A stretch of 64,000 bases of DNA from Sphingomonas anseongensis (GTDB lineage Bacteria > Pseudomonadota > Alphaproteobacteria > Sphingomonadales > Sphingomonadaceae). The translations under genes and the position numbers were made by a program. Shown here piece by piece: positions 49,806-56,376 of the stretch. Where the stretch lies: assembly GCF_023516495.1 (NCBI RefSeq), contig NZ_JAMGBC010000001.1, forward strand, positions 496,001 to 560,000, read 5' to 3'. Positions within the stretch are counted from its first letter, which is position 1, and every line of letters starts with the position of its first letter. The notes under the pieces were generated by a model. It was not told the DNA's origin and did no database searches. It was given only the letters and a program-made list of their open reading frames with translations.

Positions 49806-51158
49806 TCAGCCGAGCTTGACGTGCCGGGTCGGCCGAGACTCGCCTTTGCGGGGCGCGGGAGGGCTCGCCAGATGCTGGGCCATGATGGCAACGGAAACGG
49901 CGAAGATCGCGGAGATCGCCGCCGTGCGGAGCGGAAAGTCCACGACGCTATGCGCGAGGATCGTCGCCGTCACGATGGTCGCCGCGCGCGAATAAGGTGT
50001 GCTTAGCGGCGACGTCCAGATTCGCGCGGCTGCAACCACCCACCAGGCGAGGAACAGGATGATCAGGGCCATGCCTGCTACGCCGAGCTCCAGCACCAGC
50101 TCCAGATAGTCGTTGTGGGCGTGGTTCACATATTGGTTCGTGACCAGCGAGGGATCTTCGTAGTGCGAATAGACCTGTTGGAACGTCCCCAGGCCGGTGC
50201 CCGCCGGGAAGGTTTCGGCGATAGCCTTGCCGGTCGTGTTCCAGATCTCCGCCCTCGACGTCACCGATCCCGTTGCGCTCGCCTGAATTGCCGTGGTTCC
50301 GATCGGCTTGGTCGCCAGCAAGACGATTCCGCCGAACATCGCCACCGCGGCGACCGGCAAGGCGATCCGCCGCCAACCGGCGGTGGCCGGAAGAAGTGCG
50401 AAACTGGCGAACAGGACGGGTAGCGCCAGGCCGTAGGCGGCGAAGGACTGGTTGAGGCCGATTCCGACCATCAGGGTGACCACGAGCGCGCCGGCGGTCG
50501 CATAGCGCCCCGCGGCCGACCGGCGGTCCGACTTTGCCGAGGCCAGAAGCGCGGCGGCCATCGGGATCGCGACCAGCAGCAGCGTCGCCATGTGGTTGCG
50601 ATTGGCGAAGAAGCCGACGGCTCCGGCGCTGTTGATCTTATAGAGATAGGCCCAGCTGTTCGCGCCGCTCGAAACCTGAATTGCGCCGAACAGGATTGCC
50701 AGGATCGTTGCAGCGACGACGGCCAGAGCCACCCAGCGCGGATCCGGTCTCAGCCTCATCACCACTACGAAGGTCGCAATCGCCGGGATGGCTGAAAACA
50801 GCGTGAGAAGAGAAGTATAAGGTGCCTCGGATATCGGCATGGCTGGCGCCGGATAGCCGAGCGTGCGGAAGCCTTCTTGCAGAGCTTCCCTGCCGGGAAG
50901 CGACGTCCACAGGGATGCCGGCAGCGGGACCAGCTGCACGAGGACAAAGGCAAGCCCGGCAATGAGAAGTCCCGCGATGAGCATCTGAGACCGGTCCGGC
51001 GGCTCCCGCTCAGCTTCATTGAGAGCGGCGAGACCAAGTAGTGCGATCCCCAGGAGCTGAAGCGCCAGGTTCGCCCATCTCCCCTGCGCGCTTCCGCCCA
51101 CGACGATGCAGAGCAGCACGTAGCCGCCGAGGATCAGCGAGAGCGTCCGGTTGCTCAT
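49806..51158 (-). CDS. O-antigen ligase/polymerase family membrane protein (Wzy_C)
   Basis: 450 residues with about 12 hydrophobic segments and the Wzy_C/WaaL periplasmic loop motif AEIWNTTGKAIAETFPAGTGLG and YVNHAHNDYLELVLELG, the latter with the conserved HNDYLE. Proteins of this type polymerise or ligate polysaccharide repeat units at the periplasmic face. Since the organism probably lacks LPS, an exopolysaccharide or glycolipid acceptor is more likely than lipid A core. ATGA overlap with the upstream TPR-like gene. Confidence 0.9.
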   Translation of the reverse strand: MSNRTLSLILGGYVLLCIVVGGSAQGRWANLALQLLGIALLGLAALNEAEREPPDRSQMLIAGLLIAGLAFVLVQLVPLPASLWTSLPGREALQEGFRTLGYPAPAMPISEAPYTSLLTLFSAIPAIATFVVVMRLRPDPRWVALAVVAATILAILFGAIQVSSGANSWAYLYKINSAGAVGFFANRNHMATLLLVAIPMAAALLASAKSDRRSAAGRYATAGALVVTLMVGIGLNQSFAAYGLALPVLFASFALLPATAGWRRIALPVAAVAMFGGIVLLATKPIGTTAIQASATGSVTSRAEIWNTTGKAIAETFPAGTGLGTFQQVYSHYEDPSLVTNQYVNHAHNDYLELVLELGVAGMALIILFLAWWVVAAARIWTSPLSTPYSRAATIVTATILAHSVVDFPLRTAAISAIFAVSVAIMAQHLASPPAPRKGESRPTRHVKLG

Positions 51159-52351
51159 GCCCCCACCCTCTGGATCCGCGCGGATCCCATCTGGATGTCG
51201 GTGTCCTTGGGAACCTCCTGCAGATGGCCGCCAAGAGCGAGCGTCTGCGCAGGGCAGCCAGTGGGAATCGTGAAGGGCGCCGAAGTCCCGCTGGCCACGT
51301 CGAGCTGCATCAGCGGCGACTTCGCTCCCACGCAGGTCACGGTCCAGACGAGAGCGCCGGCGGCCGGGCTTCCGCTGACTGCAACAGCGAACCGATAGCT
51401 CCCCGGCGCGAGTAGCAGCAGTTGCGAAGCCAGCGGCGCGTCCTGCCGGCCATAATAAAGCACGCGCAGCCGGTCCTTGTCAGGTTCGGCGAAGCCCGCC
51501 GGGCCCGAAATGTAGGTCCAGTTGAACGGAGGGGGAGCGCCGGTTTTGTTGAAGTCGCCGTTGTACAGAAGCGGGGCCGCGCCTTTCGGCAAGCCGGCAA
51601 AGGCACGCCACAGGTCATAGGCTTGCTGGTAGGCCCCGGCTGACACGAAAGCCCTGAGCAGCTTCTCCTTCCACCGGTTGGCCTCCTTGTCCGTCGACCG
51701 GACGTCGGATCCGGCGAGGTCCAGCACCAGCCCTGCGTTGGCACGATCCGAAGCGAGCGCGTTCAGCAATGGCCGCTTGAGCTGCGGGTTCGTCTTAAGG
51801 ATCCGAGCGAGCCTATCCGGAGCGCCCGGCGACTGCGCATAAGCCGACAGCGCGGGCACCAGCTGAACGGACGCCTCCGGAAAAAGGCGCGAAAGGACCG
51901 CCATTTCAGTAAGACCTTGGACGACCTTGCCCTGCCTCAGCCACACGTCCGCGAGCAGATAGCGGGCTGCGTTCGAGCGCGGGTTGCGAAAGCGCGCTTC
52001 GGTCAGGAGAACCTCAGCTCGAGCCATGTCGCCCGCCCTCTCTGCCAGAGCGCCCTGGACCAGGAACGGTTCTGGCTGCAAAGGCGACAAGCCCGCAGTG
52101 GCCTTGAGCGAATCCAGCGTCTGCTGGTCGGGGTTCCCTCCCGTAGCGGCGGATCGTCCCACTCCCCCCATCGCGTTCGAAAGCAGCGCGAACGGGCTAT
52201 TCGGCGCAAGCTGCGATGCAAGCCTGGGGTTGGTTTCGGCGATGTTCGATGCGACCGACAGACGCACCACCTCGATTGCGAGAAGCGCCCCGACGACAAG
52301 CGTTGCCGCCGCCCCTGCCAGGCTTTCCTTTCGCTGGCCCTGCTTACCCAT
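51155..52351 (-). CDS. TPR-like membrane-anchored protein of a polysaccharide locus
   Basis: 398 residues; function not known. One N-terminal helix (about residues 10-30), then helical TPR-like repeats (LVQGALAERAGDMARAEVLL, ARYLLADVWLRQGK) to about residue 250, and a beta-rich C-terminal domain (SYRFAVAVSGSPAAGAL...). It is coupled to the O-antigen-ligase-type gene by ATGA. The start ATG 52351 (MGKQGQRKESL) overlaps the stop of a short upstream reading frame; the longer in-frame start at 52399 yields a Met/Ala-rich stretch that is just the Tyr/Gly-coding repeat read in another frame, so I reject it. Confidence 0.8.
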   Translation of the reverse strand: MGKQGQRKESLAGAAATLVVGALLAIEVVRLSVASNIAETNPRLASQLAPNSPFALLSNAMGGVGRSAATGGNPDQQTLDSLKATAGLSPLQPEPFLVQGALAERAGDMARAEVLLTEARFRNPRSNAARYLLADVWLRQGKVVQGLTEMAVLSRLFPEASVQLVPALSAYAQSPGAPDRLARILKTNPQLKRPLLNALASDRANAGLVLDLAGSDVRSTDKEANRWKEKLLRAFVSAGAYQQAYDLWRAFAGLPKGAAPLLYNGDFNKTGAPPPFNWTYISGPAGFAEPDKDRLRVLYYGRQDAPLASQLLLLAPGSYRFAVAVSGSPAAGALVWTVTCVGAKSPLMQLDVASGTSAPFTIPTGCPAQTLALGGHLQEVPKDTDIQMGSARIQRVGA

Positions 52352-52442
52352 TCCCATGACCATAGGCATAGCCATAGCCGTAACGATTGCCATAGCCATA
52401 GTGGTGACGGCGCTGGAACCGGGGGTGGTTGACGATCGGCCC
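52344..52442 (-). pseudogene. Tyr/Gly-rich coding remnant between metallophosphoesterase and TPR-like gene
   Basis: 32 codons, in the same frame as and directly after the metallophosphoesterase stop, with no start of their own. They read GPIVNHPRFQRRHH and then a tail of repeated YG units (GYGNRYGYGYAYGHGNG) before TAA. The TPR-like gene ATG overlaps this TAA (ATGGGTAA), as if it had been coupled to a gene that ended here. Tyrosine-rich C-terminal tails are typical of Wzc-like bacterial tyrosine kinases in exopolysaccharide loci, so this may be the last piece of a lost kinase gene. Stop-codon readthrough is the alternative. Confidence 0.5.
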
Positions 52443-53213
52443 TCAGACCGGCTGCGCTTCGCTTTCTGATGTCTGGATCAGCCAGCGCTTCGGCCCCTCG
52501 ATCGCCAGCGCGGTCAAAACGCCGGTGCAATAGGCGCCCGTGTCGATTCCGATTCGGTTGGTGGCGACGTCGACAGCGTTGGTTATTGTGTGGCCGTGGA
52601 CGACGACAAAGCCATGATCGGTCGGATCGCTAAGGAACGGGTCGCGAATCCACCTGAGGTCCGACTGCGCCTGCTCCGATAGCTCGACCCCCGGCCTGAT
52701 GCCGGCGTGGACGAACAGATAATCGCCGAACGTGAAGCTGTCCGCGAAGTTCGCCAGGAATTCCCGATGCTCGGGCGGAACGGCAGCCCTGATGCTGGCG
52801 ACGATCTCGTCATCCGGCTTGTTCTTGAGATCGCGCGGCTCGATGCCGTAGCTCCGCAACGTTTCGGCGCCCCCGAAGCGCAGCCAGCTGGAAAGCGTCT
52901 CGAGGTCGCCGTCCAGCACACGGAGCATGACCTCTTCGTGATTTCCCATCACGAAATGGGCGGTGGCTCGAGGATGCGCGTAGGTTCGCAGCCGTTCGAC
53001 CACCTGCGCTGAGGCCGGCCCACGATCGATGACGTCGCCAAGGAAGATGATGCTGGTCTTCGCTTTCGGGTGCGCCTCGATGTCAGCTTCGACCTGCGCG
53101 AGCAGGCTGTCGAGAATGTCGAGGCAGCCGTGAACGTCGCCGATCGCATAGGCGCGGCGGCCGCGCGGGCCGGCCGGCTTGGCCGGACGCGAGAAGAAGA
53201 GTCGACGGCTCAT
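52443..53213 (-). CDS. Metallophosphoesterase, PPP-type serine/threonine phosphatase-like
   Basis: 256 residues. The calcineurin-like signature is complete: AIGDVHGCLDILDSLL, FLGDVIDRGPAS, and VMGNHEEVML, with VVHGHT and IDTGAY near the C-terminus. This resembles bacterial PrpA/ApaH-like phosphatases acting on phosphoproteins or nucleotides. Starts at ATG 53213 after GGGG. It is upstream on the same strand as the polysaccharide genes, with only a 91-base remnant between its stop and the next start. Confidence 0.92.
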   Translation of the reverse strand: MSRRLFFSRPAKPAGPRGRRAYAIGDVHGCLDILDSLLAQVEADIEAHPKAKTSIIFLGDVIDRGPASAQVVERLRTYAHPRATAHFVMGNHEEVMLRVLDGDLETLSSWLRFGGAETLRSYGIEPRDLKNKPDDEIVASIRAAVPPEHREFLANFADSFTFGDYLFVHAGIRPGVELSEQAQSDLRWIRDPFLSDPTDHGFVVVHGHTITNAVDVATNRIGIDTGAYCTGVLTALAIEGPKRWLIQTSESEAQPV

Positions 53214-53586
53214 CCCCTTTCGTCTCCGTCGGATGAAGTTGCGGTCTTACCCACCTGGTTCCTCTCTTACTCGTTCAAGCGCGTGCGTATCGGCGAAGCG
53301 TCTGCCGATTCCAACTGCGCATCACCGCCGGGCTGAGTCGGCATTCGAACGGCGAATCATCCGAATCGGCCATTACTATTACCACGGCGCGCGGGGGCTC
53401 TGCGTGATCCATCTAGTCGAATTTCCGCCAATCGACGGTTTCCCGGACCGGGCTGTCGACGGAAGCGCACGATAATTTCCCAACTCGCCAAATGCACCCC
53501 TCCTGGACCGTGCCAGGCCCCGGCAGCTTTTTTAAATGCTCGGCTAAATAGGCGTAATTTCAAACGCTTTGCCGTCACCGATAAGC

Positions 53587-53658
53587 GGGCCCCGCCTGAT
53601 GCAAATGGTGACGTCATGGCCTCGGCGGGCCCCTGAAAGGGGCGTCAGCCGGCCCGCC
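53587..53658 (+). promoter_or_regulatory. Alternative-hairpin element upstream of the first small exported gene
   Basis: Three arms: GGGCCCCGCC (53587-53596), GGCGGGCCCC (53624-53633) and GGCCCGCC (53651-53658). Arm 2 can pair with arm 1 (9 of 10 bases) or with arm 3 (8 of 8), and also contains a CCCC-TGAAA-GGGG mini-hairpin. The two stems exclude each other, the layout of an attenuator or riboswitch. It could instead be DNA-level symmetry, and I do not recognise it as a known class. Confidence 0.4.
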
Positions 53659-53712
53659 GCGCACCCGCGATTTCATTTAGCTTGCGAAATTTTTGATTTG
53701 GGTTTTGCTTTA

Positions 53713-53763
53713 TGTCCGTTTTGGTGGCAAAAGCCGCCGTTCTGGCAAATACGGGAGTTCCAG
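53713..53763 (+). promoter_or_regulatory. Conserved leader with tetraloop hairpin, copy A
   Basis: Begins TGTCC at 53713 and contains GGTGGC-AAAA-GCCGCC (53723-53738), then TGGCA and GGG before the ATG at 53764. The second small gene has the same layout with the same spacing (TGTCC 50 bases before its ATG). Confidence 0.55.
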
Positions 53764-54156
53764 ATGAACTGGGGAATCCGCGGTTTTGTGTTGGCTGCAG
53801 GGGCGGCCGCATTGATCTCTACACAGGCCGTCTACGCGGCTCCTCAAGCACATCGAGCTGTGGGCGTAGATCCACTCGTCTCGTTGAGCGTTCTCGGAAC
53901 GACTCAGTCGCGCGCCTCGCTTGTCGCGGCGGCCGCGGTGGTCCAGGACGCTCCTCCGGCGGTTCAGACCTGCCCGGATGGAAGCGTCATTCCGGTTACA
54001 GCGACCTGCTCACCGCCGCCGGGCCCGCCTCCGGGCCATGGCATTGGTGCACTTCCGCTCGTTCTCGGGCTTGTCGTGTTCCTCGGGCTGGTGGCTTTGA
54101 TCGCGTCCGGAAACGGAGATAGCCACGGGGATTTGACTCCGGTCAGCCCTGATTAA
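53764..54156 (+). CDS. Small exported protein, paralogue A (Pro-rich, C-terminal helix, GDxTPVSP tail)
   Basis: 130 residues, not a family I can name. Signal peptide MNWGIRGFVLAAGAAALISTQAVYA, then VGVDPLVSLSVLGT, two Cys in a QTCPDGSVIPVTATC loop, a Pro/Gly linker (SPPPGPPPGHG), a hydrophobic helix (LPLVLGLVVFLGLVALIA) and the tail GDLTPVSPD. Its relative at 54.8 kb shares every one of these features in the same order. The helix near the C-terminus suggests membrane anchoring with a short acidic tail. Followed by a strong terminator. Confidence 0.75.
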   Translation: MNWGIRGFVLAAGAAALISTQAVYAAPQAHRAVGVDPLVSLSVLGTTQSRASLVAAAAVVQDAPPAVQTCPDGSVIPVTATCSPPPGPPPGHGIGALPLVLGLVVFLGLVALIASGNGDSHGDLTPVSPD

Positions 54157-54179
54157 TTCCTGATTGCACGCAAGGAACG

Positions 54180-54206
54180 GGGCGGCCCTTGGGCCGCCCT
54201 TTTTCT
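54180..54206 (+). terminator. Intrinsic terminator after small exported gene A
   Basis: GGGCGGCCC-TT-GGGCCGCCC, a perfect 9-base inverted repeat, followed by TTTTTCT. It lies 24 bases after the stop and close to the end of the convergent small gene. Confidence 0.9.
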
Positions 54207-54211
54207 ATGTG

Positions 54212-54613
54212 CTAGCCGCGCTCGCCGCCGCTGCGCTGCGTCGGCGGATTGGTCGACTGCGGAGTGAACGTCGTCACCTGGTTGCATGAGCTGGTGAGGG
54301 CGATCTGTTGGCCGGCGTGGAATGGCTGCGAATAAGGCCAGCACTCCTGCCCGCCGTTCGCGCTCAGACACAGCATGTTGTTTGCCGCAGACCACGTTCC
54401 GGGCACGGTCGTGCCGCTCGGGGTGCCAATCGTTGCCGTGCCGTCAGCGTTGAACGTGATGCTGTTCATCACGCCGTTGGTCTGAACCTGCACGGTCTGG
54501 CCCGCAATCTCGGAGCCCGGCGCCCACGCCACGGCCTGGGCAGCGACCGCGGCGATCGGAGCGGCAGCTGCCGCACCAAAGAAAACGGCTTTGAACAGCA
54601 GTGACTTCGTCAT
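54212..54613 (-). CDS. Small exported hypothetical protein
   Basis: 133 residues: signal peptide MTKSLLFKAVFFGAAAAAPIAAVAAQA, then a compact beta-rich domain with ITFNADGTATIGT, GTWSAANNMLCLSANGGQECWPY and a TSSCN Cys, ending in a Thr/Pro/Gly-rich tail. The GTW...LCL...CWPY layout suggests a small calycin-like or META-like barrel with one disulphide, but I cannot name the family. AAGGAG precedes ATG 54613; the in-frame ATG at 54652 is rejected. It sits on the opposite strand between the two small paralogues. Confidence 0.7.
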   Translation of the reverse strand: MTKSLLFKAVFFGAAAAAPIAAVAAQAVAWAPGSEIAGQTVQVQTNGVMNSITFNADGTATIGTPSGTTVPGTWSAANNMLCLSANGGQECWPYSQPFHAGQQIALTSSCNQVTTFTPQSTNPPTQRSGGERG

Positions 54614-54782
54614 CGCGCGGCTCCTTCCGGACTCCTGAAGTGGATGCGGCACAAACCATCCATAACGGACATGGTTTCCCCGATGTCGCCAATTTGCCGG
54701 AAGTGCGGCGGATTGCTGCTCCTGCGTCTTCGAAAAACGGTCGCTTTAGATTTTGCGCAACCGAACCGCCGCTGCGGCGTTC

Positions 54783-54832
54783 TGTCCACTTCGGAGGCTT
54801 TCGCCCCCACTTTGGCCAGAATGGGGTTTTCC
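54783..54832 (+). promoter_or_regulatory. Conserved leader with tetraloop hairpin, copy B
   Basis: TGTCC at 54783, then GGAGGC-TTTC-GCCCCC (54793-54808; five of six pairs), TGGCCA and GGGG before ATG 54833. Aligns base by base with copy A except in the loop and stem bases, where pairing is largely kept. Confidence 0.55.
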
Positions 54833-55246
54833 ATGGCACGATTCCGCACGCTTGTTCTTGCTGCAGGAGCAGCAGCGTTGGTCTCCGGTCAGGCAGCTTA
54901 TGCCGCGCCGTCCCCCACAGCGCCGAGGATCGATCCGCTCGTTTCGCTGAGCGTTCTCGCTTCCGCGGCTTCGCAGGCTGCTGTCTGCGCCGGCTCGACC
55001 GCTGCGGCCGCGGCAGCGACGGCCGCACAGGGTGTAGCCCCCGGATGCGTGCTTCCCGTCACGACTCCGCCTCCAGCGGCGGTCGGCGAAGTCGCACCTC
55101 CACCTCCGCCGCCGCCAGCACCGGGAACGGGAATCGGTACTCTACCGCTGCTCCTCGGACTGGCTGCGATTTTGGGGGTCGCCGCACTTCTGCTCTTGAG
55201 CGACGACAACCACAATGGCGACATCACGCCGGTGAGCCCGGCCTGA
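54833..55246 (+). CDS. Small exported protein, paralogue B (Pro-rich, C-terminal helix, GDxTPVSP tail)
   Basis: 137 residues, related to the gene at 53.8 kb: signal peptide MARFRTLVLAAGAAALVSGQAAYA, RIDPLVSLSVLAS, two Cys (AVCAGS and GCVLPV) separated by an Ala-rich stretch, a Pro-rich linker, a hydrophobic helix (LPLLLGLAAILGVAALLLL), an acidic SDDNHN and the tail GDITPVSPA. ATG 54833 is chosen by alignment with copy A and leader spacing; ATG 54821 is in frame. Its own terminator follows and has nearly the same sequence as the one after copy A. Confidence 0.75.
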   Translation: MARFRTLVLAAGAAALVSGQAAYAAPSPTAPRIDPLVSLSVLASAASQAAVCAGSTAAAAAATAAQGVAPGCVLPVTTPPPAAVGEVAPPPPPPPAPGTGIGTLPLLLGLAAILGVAALLLLSDDNHNGDITPVSPA

Positions 55247-55268
55247 TTCGGTGACTTTCGCTTGAATG

Positions 55269-55296
55269 GGGCGGCCCTTCGCGGCCGCCCTTTTCT
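55269..55296 (+). terminator. Intrinsic terminator after small exported gene B
   Basis: GGGCGGCC-CTTCGC-GGCCGCCC, perfect 8-base stem, followed by TTTTCT. It ends at the stop codon of the convergent apaG gene. Confidence 0.88.
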
Positions 55297-55709
55297 TATG
55301 CGCTTGGAGCGACGAGCGCGAAACGCGGGATGTCGACGTCGAAGATCGATCCGTCCTCGTCCACCATCCGGTAAGTCCCGCTCATCGATCCGCCCGCCGT
55401 GTCGAGCGGGCAGCCCGAAACATAATCGAAACTCCCGCCAGGAGCGATCAGCGGAGTTTCTCCGACCACGCCTTCGCCATGGACCTCATGAATGGCGCCG
55501 CGCCCGTCGACAATGCTCCAGCTTCGCGAAAGCAGCTGCACCGATAGGTCGGAGCAATTCTCGATTCGTATGTGATAGGACCAGAACCAGCGGTCGAGCT
55601 GCGGGTTGGACTGTTCTGCCAGGTAACTGACGGCCACCCTCACCTTGATATCGCGAGTCACGGCGACATTGGGGAACAGCACCGCAAGCGCGTCGGAGGA
55701 TGAAGCCAT
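55296..55709 (-). CDS. apaG: ApaG family protein
   Basis: 137-residue FnIII-like beta-sandwich protein. The family motif set is present: WFWSYHIRIENCSDLSVQLLSRSW, HEVHGEGVVGETPLIAPGG, FDYVSGCPLDTAGGSMSG and the GTYRMVDEDG segment. ApaG is linked to Co2+ resistance/Mg2+ efflux but its molecular role is unsettled. ATG 55709 (MASSSD) chosen over an in-frame start at 55745. Last gene of the uvrC-recO-apaG set. Confidence 0.95.
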   Translation of the reverse strand: MASSSDALAVLFPNVAVTRDIKVRVAVSYLAEQSNPQLDRWFWSYHIRIENCSDLSVQLLSRSWSIVDGRGAIHEVHGEGVVGETPLIAPGGSFDYVSGCPLDTAGGSMSGTYRMVDEDGSIFDVDIPRFALVAPSA

Positions 55710-55750
55710 CAAAATGAAGGTAGGGGCGAGTGCTGGCTCGCACAAGCTGT

Positions 55751-56371
55751 CTAGCGCGCGGCCCGCGCAAGGCGGTCGAGCAGCCTCGACCGGCTATCCT
55801 GGAGAGCCTCCACCCTGCCGGTCAACAGCTCGCCGAACAGCTGCCGCGACGACCGGTTGAGGGCAGCAAGTATCTCACTCCATCCCGCCGGCGATTGGCC
55901 TTCGATGAAGTCAGTTTCGGGCCGCGCATAGCCGACCTCGGCGACCAGCAATTGCTCGAACCGCACCAGCGCCGAACTCCAGCCGATCGCCGACGGAGCG
56001 GCTTCGATCGCGTCTAGCAGGCCGCCCATCGCCTGGTAGAGCCGCGGATAGGGCTGTCTCTCCGGGAGCGCGGCCGTGACGAGCGACGTTACCCAATCGA
56101 TCCCCGCCGAAGGAAGCGGCTCGCTGAGGATAGGCGCCCGGCTTTGGACCAACTCGACCGTCGCCTGCGGAAGCTGGTTTTCGGTTCTCCAGCGGAGCTG
56201 CGCGGACACTGTGTTTCCGGGAATAAGGATTGGCCGCACTCGCCGCCCGCGCCCGCCGCGAACATAGGCCGCAACCATCCCATGGTCGGGGCTGAGCATC
56301 CGGACGATCGTCCCGTGCTCGCCGTGGCCCCTGACCCCGCACACGATCGCTTCAGTGTCGATCTGCACCAA
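55751..56371 (-). CDS. recO: DNA repair protein RecO
   Basis: 206 residues. N-terminal OB-fold starts with IDTEAIVCGVRGHGEHGTIVRMLSPDHG and continues with YVRGGRGRR; the C-terminal helical domain follows (YQAMGGLLDAI, VRFEQLLVAEVGYA). Loads RecA with RecR. The zinc-binding Cys cluster of some RecO proteins is absent. Start is a TTG at 56371 or GTG at 56368, adjacent in frame; only 5 bases separate it from uvrC. Confidence 0.95.
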   Translation of the reverse strand: MVQIDTEAIVCGVRGHGEHGTIVRMLSPDHGMVAAYVRGGRGRRVRPILIPGNTVSAQLRWRTENQLPQATVELVQSRAPILSEPLPSAGIDWVTSLVTAALPERQPYPRLYQAMGGLLDAIEAAPSAIGWSSALVRFEQLLVAEVGYARPETDFIEGQSPAGWSEILAALNRSSRQLFGELLTGRVEALQDSRSRLLDRLARAAR

Positions 56372-56376
56372 CAGCC

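Larger units (their letters stand above)
53214..53763. other. 550-base intergenic region with structured leader candidates
   Basis: Divergent spacer between the metallophosphoesterase and the first small exported protein. No convincing gene was seen: reading frames here are short, without binding sites. The right half holds GC-rich inverted repeats (53587-53658), an AT-rich stretch around 53680-53715 likely to contain the promoter, and the conserved small-gene leader (53713-53763). Confidence 0.6.

Noticed and set aside
52349-52399. Longer N-terminus for the TPR-like protein starting at 52399
   Set aside because: It would read the Tyr/Gly-coding repeat in another frame, giving a Met/Ala-rich stretch; the later ATG is directly followed by a normal basic-then-hydrophobic anchor.
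53179-53475. 98-residue frame in the 53 kb intergenic region
   Set aside because: No ribosome binding site, no motif, begins inside the phosphatase gene on the other strand; composition not convincing.
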